A stretch of 53,569 nucleotides of DNA from Acidobacteriota bacterium (GCA_022573225.1 JACZUI010000013.1:1-53569), one strand, 5' to 3'. Positions 26,605 to 35,596 are shown, numbered from the stretch's first letter. The notes: generated by a model not told the origin, from the sequence alone. Translations and numbers: made by a program.

Positions 26605-27961
26605 TGGGAAAAGGAAATGGACAAGGGCATTCGGCCTGCTGATTGCCCTTGCCATGGTCGCCGCAGCCTGCGGCGACGGCGGCACCACGGACACTGCGAC
26701 ACCGGACACTACGGCTGCCGCCGAGGAAGAGGCAGTAAGCGTCGATCCAACGGCCTGTAATATCGACCCGCCTGCAGAACCGGTGACCATCAACCTTCTG
26801 GGGTGGGGATTCGCGGCCACGGAGTTCTATGCCGCAGAGCTGGCAAAGTGCGACGACGTCGAGAATATCACTACCGCCATTGAACTTCCGGACTACACCA
26901 CGGCGGTTGAATCAGTTCGACTGGGGTTGGCAGCCGGCGGCGACTCACCCTGGGACATCATCCACGTGACCAACCCTGAGGCGACCGAATTTGGCTCAGC
27001 TGGGTGGCTTTTGCCGCTCGATGATCTGATCGACAAATATCGCGATGAGTACAATCTGGATGACATCCCACAGAGTGCCTGGGACGGCGCCAAAATCGAC
27101 GGCAAGCTCTTGGGTGTTCCTGTCATTGGTGACAGCCAGATCATCGCATACCGATCGGACCTGTTCGCCGACCTCGGTCTGGAGGTTCCGGTGACCTACG
27201 ACGAGATCATCGCGGCTTGTGGTGTTCTGGCGGATGTCGACGGCATCATCATCCCGTTTGCGATTGACTTCTCCGCCGACTGGGCGATAGAAATCGAATT
27301 CCTGGCGGCGATCAGGTCGTTCGGCGGGGACTACCTCAACGCCGATAACACACCGTCGTTCAACAGCCCCGAGGGCGTTGCAGCGTTGAACAAGATGAAA
27401 GAGCTCGGCGACGCCTGCATGGGCGATGCTTACCTCGCCTACGGATATGAGGCTGGTGCCGTCGGCGTCGAAAATGGAACCGTTGCCTTCACCAGCATGT
27501 GGGCAACCGGCATGGATCTCATGAGCGATCCCGACGCAACGGATTTCGCGGATGTGATCTCGTACGCGCCCGCGGCCGCGGCCACTCCGGGCGGCCTGCT
27601 GGGGGGCACTGCCTGGCACAACTACTACGCCATCCCGGCGACGACCACCAATGATCCTGACCTCATCTTCCGAGCCATCATGGAGATGGCTGATGCAGTG
27701 AGTCAGACAGAGGGTGCTCAGTTTGGTGTTGTCACCCGACTGGCGGTAACGGATGGTGTGCCAACTCTGTTGGCCGTAAATACAACCATCAACGAGGGCG
27801 TGGGTCCCTATGAGCCGAACCCGGCCATCATTTTGGTCCAGACTGCCCTTTGGGCAGTGTTGCCATTGATTATCTCCGGGGATATGACAGCGCAAGATGG
27901 GTTGGACGCGGCTGCTGACGCGTACATCGCCGAGGCAACGACACAGGGTTTCCTGCCCTAA
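26597..27961 (+). CDS. ABC importer substrate-binding lipoprotein (sugar type)
   Basis: A 454-residue extracellular solute-binding protein of the family 1 (MalE-like) class. A lipoprotein signal peptide is clear: KRKWTR, a hydrophobic stretch (about residues 11-24) and lipobox AAAC with Cys26, followed by a threonine- and alanine-rich linker. The mature domain has AAGGDSPWDIIHVTNPEA, LDDLIDKYRDEYNLDDIP, KLLGVPVIGDSQIIAYRSDL, PVTYDEIIAACG and AWHNYYAIPATTTND. It follows AAGGAG at 9 bases. It would capture the substrate outside the membrane and deliver it to the two permeases downstream; the ligand cannot be read from sequence. Confidence 0.95.
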   Translation: MTNGKRKWTRAFGLLIALAMVAAACGDGGTTDTATPDTTAAAEEEAVSVDPTACNIDPPAEPVTINLLGWGFAATEFYAAELAKCDDVENITTAIELPDYTTAVESVRLGLAAGGDSPWDIIHVTNPEATEFGSAGWLLPLDDLIDKYRDEYNLDDIPQSAWDGAKIDGKLLGVPVIGDSQIIAYRSDLFADLGLEVPVTYDEIIAACGVLADVDGIIIPFAIDFSADWAIEIEFLAAIRSFGGDYLNADNTPSFNSPEGVAALNKMKELGDACMGDAYLAYGYEAGAVGVENGTVAFTSMWATGMDLMSDPDATDFADVISYAPAAAATPGGLLGGTAWHNYYAIPATTTNDPDLIFRAIMEMADAVSQTEGAQFGVVTRLAVTDGVPTLLAVNTTINEGVGPYEPNPAIILVQTALWAVLPLIISGDMTAQDGLDAAADAYIAEATTQGFLP

Positions 27962-28007
27962 CCATGCTGTCTCATCAAGAGAGCGGGTTCTGACCGGGGC
28001 TATTCAA

Positions 28008-28042
28008 AGGAGGTTGCGCCTACACCACAGGCGCAACCTCCT
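28008..28042 (+). terminator. Perfect 13-bp stem hairpin between the binding protein and permease genes
   Basis: AGGAGGTTGCGCC (28008-28020), a 9-base loop, then the exact complement GGCGCAACCTCCT (28030-28042). There is no T-run after it, so it is more likely a partial terminator or 3' mRNA stabiliser, as often found after binding-protein genes, allowing more binding protein than permease. The left arm contains a Shine-Dalgarno-like GGAGG that the stem would hide. Confidence 0.75.
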
Positions 28043-28070
28043 AGCCCGCTGGGAACTGACTTATTGAGCG

Positions 28071-28934
28071 ATGAAACGTAAGACCTTCCTCCAATTCACG
28101 GCTCCGAGCAACATTGTGATGTTGGTCTTGCTGGTGTTTCCGCTGCTGTATGCGTTGTGGCTCGGCATGAACTTCATGACATTCCGCACCATCAACGAAC
28201 CTGTCTTCGTGGGATTGGACAACTTCAAGACAATCCTCAACGATCCGGCGTTCTGGGCGGCCCTGCGCTGGACGTTGGTGATAGTGGTTGTGGCTGTGTC
28301 GGCCCACATGATCATCGGGTTTGTGATCGCCTTAGCCCTTGACCAGGTGAAGGGCAGGATGCGAGCCTTTTATCTGGCGGCGTCTTTGATCCCCATGATC
28401 GTGGTCCCGCTGGTCGGCACGATAATTTTCAAGCAGTTGTTCGATCCACCTGGCTTGTTTGCTTGGGCGTACAGGTCAGTCACCGGGAATATCTTCGTCT
28501 TCAACGCGACCACTATGAAACAGCTGATCCTGGTCCATACCATCTGGATCGTCACACCGTGGGCCATCGTCCTGTTCTTTGCAGGCATGCAGACAATCCC
28601 TCAAGAGCAGGTCGATGCCTCCTCCGTCGACGGTGCCAATCGGTGGCAACAGGTCCGGCATGTCGTGATCCCGCACTTGAGGCCGCTGATCATCTTGACG
28701 GCTCTCATCGCGGTCATGGACATGTTTCGGCTCTTCGACAATGTCTTTGTTTTGACCAGGCTGAACCCCGTGTACGCCTCGGACACGGTGCTCACCTACA
28801 ACTTTCGAACAGCAATGACCGTGCAACGATTGGGTCTGGGAAACGCGATTGCCATCATCCTGGTGATCACAATCGTGATCGCGCTCATCCCGTTGCTCTA
28901 CGTGTCGTATCGCGACCAGATCAAAGACCGTTGA
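28071..28934 (+). CDS. ABC importer permease (MalF/UgpA type)
   Basis: A 287-residue inner-membrane permease of the carbohydrate ABC class. It has about six hydrophobic segments, beginning with NIVMLVLLVFPLLYALWLGM (about residues 14-33), and the cytoplasmic EAA loop EQVDASSVDGANRWQQVRHV, which docks the ATPase. It lies 109 bases after the binding-protein gene, behind the hairpin, and 1 base before the next permease. The partner ATPase is not encoded here. Confidence 0.94.
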   Translation: MKRKTFLQFTAPSNIVMLVLLVFPLLYALWLGMNFMTFRTINEPVFVGLDNFKTILNDPAFWAALRWTLVIVVVAVSAHMIIGFVIALALDQVKGRMRAFYLAASLIPMIVVPLVGTIIFKQLFDPPGLFAWAYRSVTGNIFVFNATTMKQLILVHTIWIVTPWAIVLFFAGMQTIPQEQVDASSVDGANRWQQVRHVVIPHLRPLIILTALIAVMDMFRLFDNVFVLTRLNPVYASDTVLTYNFRTAMTVQRLGLGNAIAIILVITIVIALIPLLYVSYRDQIKDR

Positions 28935-28935
28935 G

Positions 28936-29943
28936 ATGCGGCCTATAACGCACCCCTTTGCCCGCATAGGTCTTCATCTATTTCTGTGGGCAGTTGTGCT
29001 CTACAGCACGCTTCCATTCGTATGGACGACTCTCAATTCCTTCAAAACCAAACGAGACGCCAACGCCGCCACACCACAATTCGTTTTCGAGCCGACGCTG
29101 GAGGCTTACAGCGCTGTCTTGCTGAAATCGGCCTCCGACAACGGCATATTGGTCGGATTCGGGATTTTCGCTGTTCTGGCGACTCTGGTGACGATCGGGC
29201 TCTTCGCGAAGCGCATACCCCTTTCGACGAAAGCCATCTATTGGGGCATTGCAGCCGCTCTGGCCCTGATCGTATGGTTTCTTCCAACAATCGTGGACAC
29301 TGCGGAGTTTTACGACAACTTCCTAAACACGATCATCATCGCCACCGGCGCGGTCATCATCTCGGTCGCCATCGGTGCCCCCGCTGGCTATGCGTTGGCC
29401 CGCTATACGGGAATCTCTGGAGTGGTGATCCTGTTGGGGGCCCTCGCCTTCCGCTCCTTGCCTCGACTGGGATACATCTTGCCCTATTTTCAGGTGAGCC
29501 AGGACATCGGCCTTTGGGACACCTACATCTTGGTGATCATCGTTCTGGTCGCCGTCAACCAGCCATTCACCATCTGGATGTTGCGAGCCTTCTTCATGAC
29601 CGTCCCCAAGGAAATCGAAGAGTCAGCGATGGTTGATGGCGCTTCGCGGTTCGCGGCGTTCCGGAAGGTAGTTATTCCGGTCGTCTGGCCTGGCATTGTT
29701 GCCACCTCGCTGTTCACACTCCTGATCGTCTACCACGAGTTCCTACTGATCCGGATTCTGACTCAACAGAATAAGACGCTCACAGTGGCGATGACCCAAT
29801 TCCTCGGGGGGGTGAGCGTTCCAGGCTCGGTACCAAGGCAGTCCGCAGCGGCCGTGGTCTCCGTGCTTCCGCTGATAATTGTGGTCTTGATATTCCAAAA
29901 GCAGTTCGTCAAGGGCATCGGGGCCGGCGCGGTTAAGGGGTGA
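28936..29943 (+). CDS. ABC importer permease (MalG/UgpE type)
   Basis: A 335-residue permease with an EAA loop EIEESAMVDGASRFAAFRKV near residues 228-247. Besides the usual core it has an enlarged N-terminal region with extra hydrophobic segments (ATLVTIGLFAKRI and AIYWGIAAALALIVWFLP, about residues 79-120) absent from short MalG proteins. It follows the first permease directly and precedes a SnoaL gene, indicating one transcript for transport and SnoaL proteins. Confidence 0.93.
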   Translation: MRPITHPFARIGLHLFLWAVVLYSTLPFVWTTLNSFKTKRDANAATPQFVFEPTLEAYSAVLLKSASDNGILVGFGIFAVLATLVTIGLFAKRIPLSTKAIYWGIAAALALIVWFLPTIVDTAEFYDNFLNTIIIATGAVIISVAIGAPAGYALARYTGISGVVILLGALAFRSLPRLGYILPYFQVSQDIGLWDTYILVIIVLVAVNQPFTIWMLRAFFMTVPKEIEESAMVDGASRFAAFRKVVIPVVWPGIVATSLFTLLIVYHEFLLIRILTQQNKTLTVAMTQFLGGVSVPGSVPRQSAAAVVSVLPLIIVVLIFQKQFVKGIGAGAVKG

Positions 29944-29981
29944 GTAGTTATTACGTGTAACGGAATGTTGGAAGGAGTGAG

Positions 29982-31124
29982 GTGGAGATGACCGAGAGCA
30001 TTAGGCCAGATATCGAGGGGCTCCCCGAGACGACCGAGTCTGAGTCGCTGTTCATGCCAGCGGACTTCACCATTTCGCTGTCGACAAGAGGGGGCATAGA
30101 TCAGCAGCTGCTGGATCCTGGTTCTGAGCGCAGGCACAGCATGCGGGGCTTCGAGGACACCTATGTCGACATTGTCGACTACATCGTGCGGATCACGCAT
30201 CGGATCTGGGAAGAAAAAGACATTGGCTATATCTACGACACCTATAGCCACAAGTCGAAAGTGAATGATGACAGTGGTTTGCAATATGGGCGGGACAAGA
30301 TCGTGGCGGATACCGTGCACACGATCAATGCCTTCCCCGATATTCGGCTTTATGCCGACGAAATCATTTGGGCTGGAGACGATGAGGTCGGATTTCATAC
30401 GTCTCATCGTGCGGTCATCATGGGCCACAACACCGGCTACAGCCGATACGGGCCACCCACCGGTCGCAAAATCACCTGCTGGGCGATCGCTAATTGCGTT
30501 GCGCTCGATAACGAGATCTTCGAAGAATGGGTTATATATGACACCGCCAATCTGATTCAGCAGCTCGGCTTCGATTTGCGCCAGAAGGCGAGGGAGTTCG
30601 GCAATCAGATGGACGTCGACAGCCTCAAAGATCAACGCTCAGGTGATTCCGAGCGTCTGCCGGGGCAAGCTAAACCACCGCACCTCGTCCTGGCGAAAAG
30701 TGATGGCTTCGACGTCGAGGACTTCATTCAGGTGACCTACCACAACATCTGGAACAGACGGAACCTGAGCGCGGTGCAAGATGCATACGTGCCAAACATG
30801 CTCTTTAGGGGATCGACCAATCGGGTGTATCACGGCCGCGGTGGGTACCAATCATTCCTCTTGTCGATGATGGCGATGTTCCCTGATTTGGCCCTTCAGA
30901 TTGATGATGTCTACTGGATGGGAAATGACGAGGAAGGGTACTTGACCTCGGTGCGGTGGAGCATCGTCGGCACCCACCGTGGGATGGGCATTTACGGACC
31001 GCCGACCGGACGCCAGGTCTACATGTGGGGAATCTCCCAACACCGCATCATGCAGGGCAAGATCACAGAAGAGTTGATGCTATTCAACGAATTCGCTGTG
31101 ATGCAGCAGATATATCGAGATTGA
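29982..31124 (+). CDS. Two-domain SnoaL/NTF2-like protein, long subfamily
   Basis: A 380-residue paralogue of the proteins at 16909 and 25227: GFEDTYVDIVDYIVRITHRI (about residues 52-71), YGRDKIVADTV, FPDIRLYADEIIWAG, FHTSHRAVIMGHNTG, YGPPTGRK in the first domain; TYHNIWNRRNLSA, FPDLALQIDDVYWMG, RWSIVGTHRGMG and YGPPTGRQ in the second. Start is GTG 29982, or ATG 29988 two codons later; AAGGAG at 29972-29977 fits either. Codon use appears less GC-rich than in the first part of the window. Activity unknown. Confidence 0.86.
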   Translation: MEMTESIRPDIEGLPETTESESLFMPADFTISLSTRGGIDQQLLDPGSERRHSMRGFEDTYVDIVDYIVRITHRIWEEKDIGYIYDTYSHKSKVNDDSGLQYGRDKIVADTVHTINAFPDIRLYADEIIWAGDDEVGFHTSHRAVIMGHNTGYSRYGPPTGRKITCWAIANCVALDNEIFEEWVIYDTANLIQQLGFDLRQKAREFGNQMDVDSLKDQRSGDSERLPGQAKPPHLVLAKSDGFDVEDFIQVTYHNIWNRRNLSAVQDAYVPNMLFRGSTNRVYHGRGGYQSFLLSMMAMFPDLALQIDDVYWMGNDEEGYLTSVRWSIVGTHRGMGIYGPPTGRQVYMWGISQHRIMQGKITEELMLFNEFAVMQQIYRD

Positions 31125-31184
31125 GTAGCAGTAACGACGACCGCATCCGGGTATCGCGCACCACCTCCCAGGGAGAGGCATGTA

Positions 31185-32084
31185 ATGGCAACCAATGAGA
31201 ATCTAGATCTGATACATCACATGTATGACGCATTGAACTCTCAAGATCTCGATGCTCATCACGGGTTTTGGACCGAGGACATGATTTGGCACGGCCCTCC
31301 CGGATTCGGAGACATCCACGGCGTCGAAGGATTCACCAATGATGTGCTGAAACCCTTCTACGCAACGTTTCCCGATTATCACGTAGTCAACGAAATCGAA
31401 GTCGCGAGCGGAGATTGGGTGGCAGCAACGGGGATCCTCACCGGAACGCCACAGGATGAGTGGCTAGGCGTTCCAGCCACTGGTAAGCCAATTGTCATGC
31501 GGTTCTCGGATTTCTGGCGGGTCGACAACGACAAGCTGGCTGAGAATTGGGTAATGGTTGACAATCTTGGGGTCATGCAGCAACTTGCCGACGCGGAAGC
31601 CAAGCCGTGGTCAGCGGACCGGAAACAGATCTATATGACTCCAGAAGAGCCAAGTTCTGGCCCGGAAAACATCGATCTGGTCCATCGCATGGTTGACGCC
31701 TTAAACGCGACGGATGTTGATGCGCAGGACGAGTATTGGACCGAGGACATGATCTGGCACGGCCCGCCGGGGTTTGGAGATATCCACGGGATCGAGGCCT
31801 TCAAGGGCGAGGTACTAGGTCGATTCTTCAGTGCGTTTCCGGATTTTCATGGGGAGTTCGAGATTGAACTGGCTGATGATAATTGGGTCGTTGGAACCGG
31901 GGTGGTGACCGGAACCCATCTTGGTGATTGGTTCAATATCCCACCTACTGGCAAGCGGATGGAGATGCGCTATTCCGACTTTTGGCGTATTGAGGACGGC
32001 AGACTCGCGGAGAATTGGGTCATGATCGATCACGTAGGGGTGCTGGAGCAGCTCGGCGTCGATCCTTTGGAAATAAGATGGTGA
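31185..32084 (+). CDS. Tandem-duplicated two-domain SnoaL/NTF2-like protein
   Basis: A 299-residue protein whose halves are close copies of each other. Each half contains WTEDMIWHGPPGFGDIHG (about residues 27-44 and 186-203), a FPD motif (FPDYH and FPDFH), a PATGK or PPTGK loop, SDFWR and LAENWVMVD or LAENWVMID. Such similarity points to a recent internal duplication of the single-domain type seen at 16249. It ends the SnoaL-ABC transcription unit, 154 bases before ffh. Activity unknown. Confidence 0.88.
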   Translation: MATNENLDLIHHMYDALNSQDLDAHHGFWTEDMIWHGPPGFGDIHGVEGFTNDVLKPFYATFPDYHVVNEIEVASGDWVAATGILTGTPQDEWLGVPATGKPIVMRFSDFWRVDNDKLAENWVMVDNLGVMQQLADAEAKPWSADRKQIYMTPEEPSSGPENIDLVHRMVDALNATDVDAQDEYWTEDMIWHGPPGFGDIHGIEAFKGEVLGRFFSAFPDFHGEFEIELADDNWVVGTGVVTGTHLGDWFNIPPTGKRMEMRYSDFWRIEDGRLAENWVMIDHVGVLEQLGVDPLEIRW

Positions 32085-32158
32085 CTGGCAACTTCCATCA
32101 GCGCGCTTTGGCCTGGCCTTTCCGACCTGGTGCGCCGCCCCCTCACTAGTAATTTAAA

Positions 32159-32171
32159 CCACTCTGAGTGG
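32159..32171. repeat. Short inverted repeat upstream of ffh
   Basis: CCACTC, one T, then GAGTGG: a 6-bp perfect inverted repeat. It could be a small operator or chance; there is no clear partner feature. Confidence 0.25.
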
Positions 32172-32238
32172 CTGCGTGGATTCTGTGCTCGCGGTCGTGT
32201 TCGTTGCTCCTGATCCCGCCATACACTCACGATCTCGA

Positions 32239-33573
32239 ATGTTCGACACCCTCACTCAACGATTCGACGGAATTCTCGGCGGCCTTCGAGGCAAAGGCCG
32301 GCTGTCCGAAAAGGACATCGACACGGCCCTCCGCGAAGTGAGGCTGGCCCTGCTCGAGGCAGACGTGAACGTTGCTGTCGTCAAATCGTTCCTCTCCAGG
32401 GTCAAGGAGCGGTCCCTCGGTGAGGATGCCGCCCGGTCACTCACATCGGGCCAGCAGATCATCAAGATCGTTCACGAGGAGTTGGTCACAACTCTCGGCT
32501 CGGAGGTCTCGAAGCTCAAGAAGACCCAGCCTCCTCTGATCATTCTGTTGGTCGGACTTCAGGGTTCGGGAAAAACGACCACAGCGGGCAAACTGGCCGG
32601 GCTTCTCAAGGGCCAAGGCAAACGCCCGCTGCTCGTAGCGGCAGACCTTCAGCGTCCCGCGGCCATCGACCAACTCGAGACGCTGGGAGGCCGGCTCGAC
32701 GTCCCGGTCTTCAGCGACCCGAAGGGCAAGGCTCCCAAGCTGGCGAAGGCCGCACTCAAGGAAGCGGCAAAGACCGGGCGTGACGTCATCATCATCGACA
32801 CGGCCGGGCGGCTCCAGATCGACAACCAGCTCATGAAGGAGCTAGCAGACCTCAGGAAAGCCACAGATCCTGACGAGGTCCTGCTCGTGGTCGACGCTAT
32901 GACCGGTCAGGACGCGGTCAACGTGGCCAGGGGGTTCCAGGACCAGATCGGGTTGACGGGGGTGATTCTCTCCAAACTGGACGGCGACGCCCGCGGTGGC
33001 GCAGCCATCTCCGTGCGCGAGGTGACCGGGGCTCCGATCAAGTTCGCCGGTGTGGGCGAGGGCCTGGGCGACCTGGAGCCGTTCTATCCCGACCGGATGG
33101 CTTCGCGGATTCTCGGCATGGGCGACGTGATGACCCTGATAGAGAAGGCCGAGGCAACCTTTGACGAGGCCGAGGCGGAGACTGCGGCGCGGAAAATGGA
33201 GAAGGGACAGTTCACTCTCGAGGACTTCCTGGCGCAGTTCCAGCAAATGAAGCGGATGGGGCCTCTAAAGGACATCCTTGCTATGCTTCCCGGCTCCGGA
33301 TCGCTCTTGCGCGAGGTCGATGTCGATGACCGTGACCTCAGCAGGGTCGAGGCAATTATCCAGTCGATGACCCCTGAGGAGCGCCGGAACCCGAAGATCA
33401 TCGGCGGGAGCCGCAAGCGACGTATCGCGTCCGGGTCGGGCATGAAGCCCCAGGACGTGAATCGTTTGCTCAAGCAATTCGCCGAAGCAAAAAAGATGAT
33501 GAAGATGCTGGCCGGAGGCCGGGGAGTGCCAAACCTCGACAGCCTGATGAGTGGCCAACGAAGCAAGAGGTGA
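32239..33573 (+). CDS. ffh: Signal recognition particle protein Ffh (SRP54)
   Basis: GTPase that binds signal peptides on the ribosome and delivers them to FtsY. The conserved start [20 protein letters not shown] sets ATG 32239, giving 444 residues; the open frame upstream is not conserved. The N domain is followed by the G domain with [18 protein letters not shown] (about residue 110), DTAGRLQID, the TKLDG-type loop as [10 protein letters not shown], and a methionine-rich M domain from about residue 300 ending in MKMLAGG. It begins the ffh-rpsP-khpA-rimM unit. Confidence 0.97.
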   Translation: MFDTLTQRFDGILGGLRGKGRLSEKDIDTALREVRLALLEADVNVAVVKSFLSRVKERSLGEDAARSLTSGQQIIKIVHEELVTTLGSEVSKLKKTQPPLIILLVGLQGSGKTTTAGKLAGLLKGQGKRPLLVAADLQRPAAIDQLETLGGRLDVPVFSDPKGKAPKLAKAALKEAAKTGRDVIIIDTAGRLQIDNQLMKELADLRKATDPDEVLLVVDAMTGQDAVNVARGFQDQIGLTGVILSKLDGDARGGAAISVREVTGAPIKFAGVGEGLGDLEPFYPDRMASRILGMGDVMTLIEKAEATFDEAEAETAARKMEKGQFTLEDFLAQFQQMKRMGPLKDILAMLPGSGSLLREVDVDDRDLSRVEAIIQSMTPEERRNPKIIGGSRKRRIASGSGMKPQDVNRLLKQFAEAKKMMKMLAGGRGVPNLDSLMSGQRSKR

Positions 33574-33577
33574 GTTG

Positions 33578-33934
33578 ATGGCCGTCAAGATGAGATTGAT
33601 GCGAATGGGCAAGAAGAAGCAGCCCGTCTATCGCGTCGTGGTTGTTGACGGGCGTTCCCCCAGGGACGGCCGCTACATAGAGCAGATCGGTCGTTATGAC
33701 CCTCTTCAGGAGCCCTCGCTGGTCGAGATCGACAATGAGAAGGCGACCGACTGGCTGAGCAAAGGCGCTCAGCCAACCGAGGCTGTTGAGAAGCTGCTCA
33801 ACATCTCGGGCGCCATGACCTCGATGAAGGTCAAAACCGGCCAGATCCACACTGTCGGGACCTCCGATGCGACCGAGGAAGCCGTTGATGCAACCTCGGA
33901 AGAGGAAGCTGACGCGACCTCGGAGGAGGAGTAA
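33578..33934 (+). CDS. rpsP: 30S ribosomal protein S16 with acidic C-terminal tail
   Basis: S16 assembles early into the 30S body. [20 protein letters not shown] marks the start at ATG 33578, 4 bases after ffh; then [14 protein letters not shown]. The S16 core ends near residue 85; it is followed by an extension with two copies of DATSEEE, unusual in its repetition though C-terminal tails on S16 are common in actinobacteria. Total 118 residues. Confidence 0.97.
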   Translation: MAVKMRLMRMGKKKQPVYRVVVVDGRSPRDGRYIEQIGRYDPLQEPSLVEIDNEKATDWLSKGAQPTEAVEKLLNISGAMTSMKVKTGQIHTVGTSDATEEAVDATSEEEADATSEEE

Positions 33935-34186
33935 GTGGCCAAGGGAGAAATCGTCGAGAGGGTTGTCGACTACGTCGTGAAGGCGATTGTCGAGGAGCCC
34001 GAAGCCGTGACAGTGACCATGGTTGATCAGGGCCCGAACGAGGTCGTCGCAGAAGTTCGCACCGCGAAGGCCGACATGGGTCGTGTCATTGGTCGCCGGG
34101 GCCGGGTTGCCAAGGCAATTCGGGCCGCTGCCGGCGCCGCCGCCGAAGAAGAGGGAATTACCGCTGACGTCGAGTTCCTCGACTGA
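33935..34186 (+). CDS. khpA: KH-domain RNA-binding protein KhpA
   Basis: A small (83 residues) single KH-domain RNA chaperone, always found between rpsP and rimM in many Gram-positive bacteria. The KH core is MGRVIGRRGRVAKAIRAAAG with the GxxG-type loop RRGR. GTG start immediately after the rpsP stop. Confidence 0.95.
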   Translation: MAKGEIVERVVDYVVKAIVEEPEAVTVTMVDQGPNEVVAEVRTAKADMGRVIGRRGRVAKAIRAAAGAAAEEEGITADVEFLD

Positions 34187-34685
34187 TAAGCCCCGATCAC
34201 GGGTTGGCCGGCTGGGGCGTCCCCACGGCCTGAACGGATTCATCGGCCTCTATGTAGATGACGCCGACGTGGTTCACTTCCAACCAGGATGTGAGGTGTT
34301 TCTCGACGGGCATGCGTATGTGGTTCGGGCGATTCGTCGTGCTGACAAAGGCCACCAGGTCGCTTTCGAGATTCTCGAGGACCGCGTCGCAGTCGAGACT
34401 GTTCGGGGCGCCGAGGTGACAGTTGCCGAGCGAAGAGAACTTGATCCCGGCGAATACTGGCCCGAAGACCTGATTGGTTTGTCGGTCATCTCAGATGACG
34501 GGTCAAAAGTGGGGGTCGTTTCTGAAGTGCTATTCGGCTCGGCACAGGACCGCCTGCTGGTAGACACTTCACACGGGCGGTTCGAGGTCCCATTCGTCGA
34601 CGCCCTGGTTCCCATTGTTGATCTCGAGTCTGGCTATGTCCAGGTTGGCGACTTGCCTGGTCTCCTCAGCGATTCAACATCTTGA
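34107..34685 (+). CDS. rimM: 16S rRNA processing protein RimM
   Basis: Assists maturation of the 30S head by binding S19. The conserved N-terminal sequence VGRLGRPHGLNGFIGLYV begins near 34203 and the PRC-barrel part has YWPEDLIGLSV and FEVPFVDALVPIVD. No ATG or GTG lies close to the domain start in this frame; TTG 34107 is the nearest usual start and overlaps khpA by 80 bases, so the true start may be a rarer codon nearer 34164. The stop overlaps the convergent lipoprotein gene by 20 bases. The gene normally next in order, trmD, lies over 7 kb away. Confidence 0.9.
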   Translation: MPRQFGPLPAPPPKKRELPLTSSSSTDKPRSRVGRLGRPHGLNGFIGLYVDDADVVHFQPGCEVFLDGHAYVVRAIRRADKGHQVAFEILEDRVAVETVRGAEVTVAERRELDPGEYWPEDLIGLSVISDDGSKVGVVSEVLFGSAQDRLLVDTSHGRFEVPFVDALVPIVDLESGYVQVGDLPGLLSDSTS

Positions 34686-35520
34686 CTGTTACCCCGGCCA
34701 GACTCCCGTCTGACGGATCCTCCTCTCCAACGAAAATCGAGGTCTCGCCGGAGGGGACATCGATTCGCGTCTTGAATTCTCCCCATGTTTCTTCGGACTC
34801 AGCCACGTCGGTCGTGGCGTCGGCGACGACCTGATCTCCGGATGTGGCGATTATCAAAACGCTGCCTTCAGCGGTTCTCGCATAGCCGGACACTTCGATG
34901 TTGGTCGGTCCCTCAGCACCGTCGAAGGGGTTTGTGACCACAGACGCATCCGAGACAGCGGCTTGACCGGCGAAGTCTTCCAGGCCTGCCTGAAGCTCGA
35001 TGATGAGTCGCGCCGGGGAGTTGGAGACCCTGACTCTTGCCTGAGCCGGCAGTCGCAGGTGTAGATCGACGAACGACCCGGTGTCGAGGGCGCGGACGAC
35101 GAAGAGTCGGTCCACGAGATCTGTTTCAACGATCTGATCGGTGATCACGGTTCGGTCTGCGTTGAGATGAATCCGGATTACCTGTCTTGTTTCGAGAAAC
35201 TCGACGATCACCGACGGCGGTGTGGTGGCAGGCGCCCCCTCCGTCGTCTCGAATTCGATCACGAACCGCTCGCAGCCCTGTGACAGCTCCCACGCGATGA
35301 GACCCACGATGGCGGTGTCCGATTCGGGCTGGTCCTGACGCATGACCCGACCCCTATCCACAAAATCGCCGATCTGCGGGCAGCCCAGACCAGGGTCGAC
35401 CGGTGTCTCGGGCTTGGTGGTCGACGGCGGGGGCGGCAGGACGGTTGTTGAGGAAGCGACGCCTCCAATCGATCCGCAAGCGGTGAGGAGGGCGACGAGA
35501 AGAACCAGGTAGGCCCGCAT
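34666..35520 (-). CDS. Lipoprotein with a C-terminal Gmad2 (Ig-like) domain
   Basis: A 284-residue secreted lipoprotein: hydrophobic start MRAYLVLLVALLTACGS with lipobox LTAC (Cys15), a threonine/proline linker, a middle AMIN-like beta domain (FVIEFETTEG, VIRIHLNADR, ARLIIEL) and a C-terminal Gmad2 domain from about residue 205 (NIEVSGYARTAEGSVLIIA, WGEFKTRIDVPSGE, GTVKML-type ending). Gmad2 domains occur in cell-surface and spore-germination proteins of Gram-positive bacteria. It probably sits on the outer face of the membrane and binds wall or extracellular polymers. Confidence 0.82.
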   Translation of the reverse strand: MRAYLVLLVALLTACGSIGGVASSTTVLPPPPSTTKPETPVDPGLGCPQIGDFVDRGRVMRQDQPESDTAIVGLIAWELSQGCERFVIEFETTEGAPATTPPSVIVEFLETRQVIRIHLNADRTVITDQIVETDLVDRLFVVRALDTGSFVDLHLRLPAQARVRVSNSPARLIIELQAGLEDFAGQAAVSDASVVTNPFDGAEGPTNIEVSGYARTAEGSVLIIATSGDQVVADATTDVAESEETWGEFKTRIDVPSGETSIFVGEEDPSDGSLAGVTVKMLNR

Positions 35521-35596
35521 GCTCGGAAGGCTACGGCTTCGCTACGGCGGTCACTAGATTTGAGCGAGCATTCAAGATCGTGACCAGGAGCACAGC

